Assembly (NCBI GenBank): GCA_008921705.1
Contig: VFFE01007669.1
Location: 4,903,265-4,967,264 of the forward strand
Reading direction: 5' to 3'
DNA length: 64,000 nt
DNA from: Burhinus oedicnemus
Taxonomy: Eukaryota > Chordata > Aves > Charadriiformes > Burhinidae
The notes beneath the pieces are model-generated. The model ran no database searches and was not told the origin of the DNA. It saw only the letters and a program-made list of their open reading frames with translations. The position numbers were made by a program, and so were the translations under genes. Positions 63,227-64,000 of the stretch are shown here, piece by piece; position 1 is the first letter of the stretch, and every line of letters begins with the position of its first letter.

Positions 63227-64000
63227 CTAAAATAATAGTAAAAAATTAGTATACTTTCTTTTATGTGTTACAATAATTCACGTTGCTTTTATAACTGTTA
63301 TTACAGAGGCTATAATCTCTCCATGAGATAGGAACAATATGTTGAAGAGTATGCACCTCACTAAAGCTGATATATCTCATAAAAATCATGATATGACTGA
63401 GGCCTACTATGAGGACTACAGGTCTGATAAATATGTAAATCCACACATTTGATTTCAATAGAATCAAATACAGGCCATCAGTGCTATCTAGCAGAAGTAA
63501 AAGGAACTACTTAGAGTAATCCACAACTTTACAATCTAAGATTAACACAAAAAATCCAAACTATACAGAAGTCAATCTCCGAAAAAAAAGTGATAGATCC
63601 TTAGTCATATAAGCAATGTTAAACAGTAGGAAAAATTACGAAAGTCATATACCATAAGGGAATCTGGAATCATGAAAATAACGGCTCTTTATATTCAAAT
63701 TCTCATCAAAAGCATAATTAATATTTTGGCTACTTCACATATTTTAGAAGATACAGAGCTGTAGCAATAAAATGCTCAGTGATAAAGATTTCAGTTGAAA
63801 ATCTAGAAATTTAAGCGACTTTAGACTCAATCATTTAAAATTTTTTTTGCACTCAATTTCAAGTACTAATTTACAGAGCAGTAAAGATCTGTGTTGTCTA
63901 ACCAACCTGTGTTTCAACAGTTACTGTTGAAAAGTATAACAAGATACCATACTCCTCTTCACAACAGTATGCAATTTCCTTTTTTTTTTTTTTTTTTTTT
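63227..64000 (-). other. UBR3: UBR3 intron upstream of e1 (partial)
   Basis: 774 bp of intron up to the window edge. No exon encoding the expected acidic EEESDEE segment is found. The window ends in a T21 run (63980-64000) that probably continues. Confidence 0.85.

Noticed and set aside
63900..63975. Minus-strand segment ending in cacag|gttggt near the right edge, considered as the next UBR3 exon
   Set aside because: The translation does not match the expected acidic segment before e1 and there is no convincing acceptor.

Overview
The window is a piece of a bird genome. The coding exons read as a vertebrate protein, and the introns carry CR1 retrotransposon tails with the typical avian ends (tract near 53745-53999 and the tails at 1612-1670 and 60057-60207). 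It is AT-rich, intron-dominated DNA with long A or T homopolymers. I cannot name the species.

One gene accounts for everything recognisable: UBR3, a UBR-box/RING E3 ubiquitin ligase, on the minus strand. Seventeen coding exons are placed by translation against the human UBR3 protein as I remember it and by splice sites: 63053-63226, 60860-61320, 56649-56737, 48145-48294, 47506-47639, 43939-44049, 41549-41749, 40586-40722, 34886-34971, 24199-24304, 16041-16141, 8944-9068, 5296-5400, 4682-4792, 3644-3820, 1763-1972 and 26-165 (transcript order, called e1 to e17 here). They total 2,618 bp, about 872 codons, and the phases agree at all 16 junctions. This is roughly the C-terminal half of an approximately 1,890-residue protein. 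The UBR box and start codon lie beyond the right edge. The last coding exon and stop codon lie beyond the left edge. No promoter is expected in the window and none is seen.

Layout by protein region: e1-e3 (right end) encode the linker and the charged helical stretch before the RING. e4-e7 encode the RING-H2 finger, split so that the first Cys pair is in e4, the CGH...H..C part in e6 and the CPLC part in e7. e8-e15 encode the helical C-terminal region. e16-e17 encode the cysteine-rich terminal zinc-binding module conserved in UBR-family ligases.

Points worth attention are a probable non-canonical GC-AG intron between e10 and e11; a 30-nt in-frame candidate microexon at 62787-62816 that would insert ten residues with an RRKS kinase-site-like motif; two near-consensus CTCF sites; several motif-dense intronic blocks that could be conserved non-coding elements; five CR1 fragments; and a pyrimidine-rich block next to one CR1 that may be an unclassified repeat. 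I saw no second gene, tRNA, rRNA, CRISPR array or intact mobile element.
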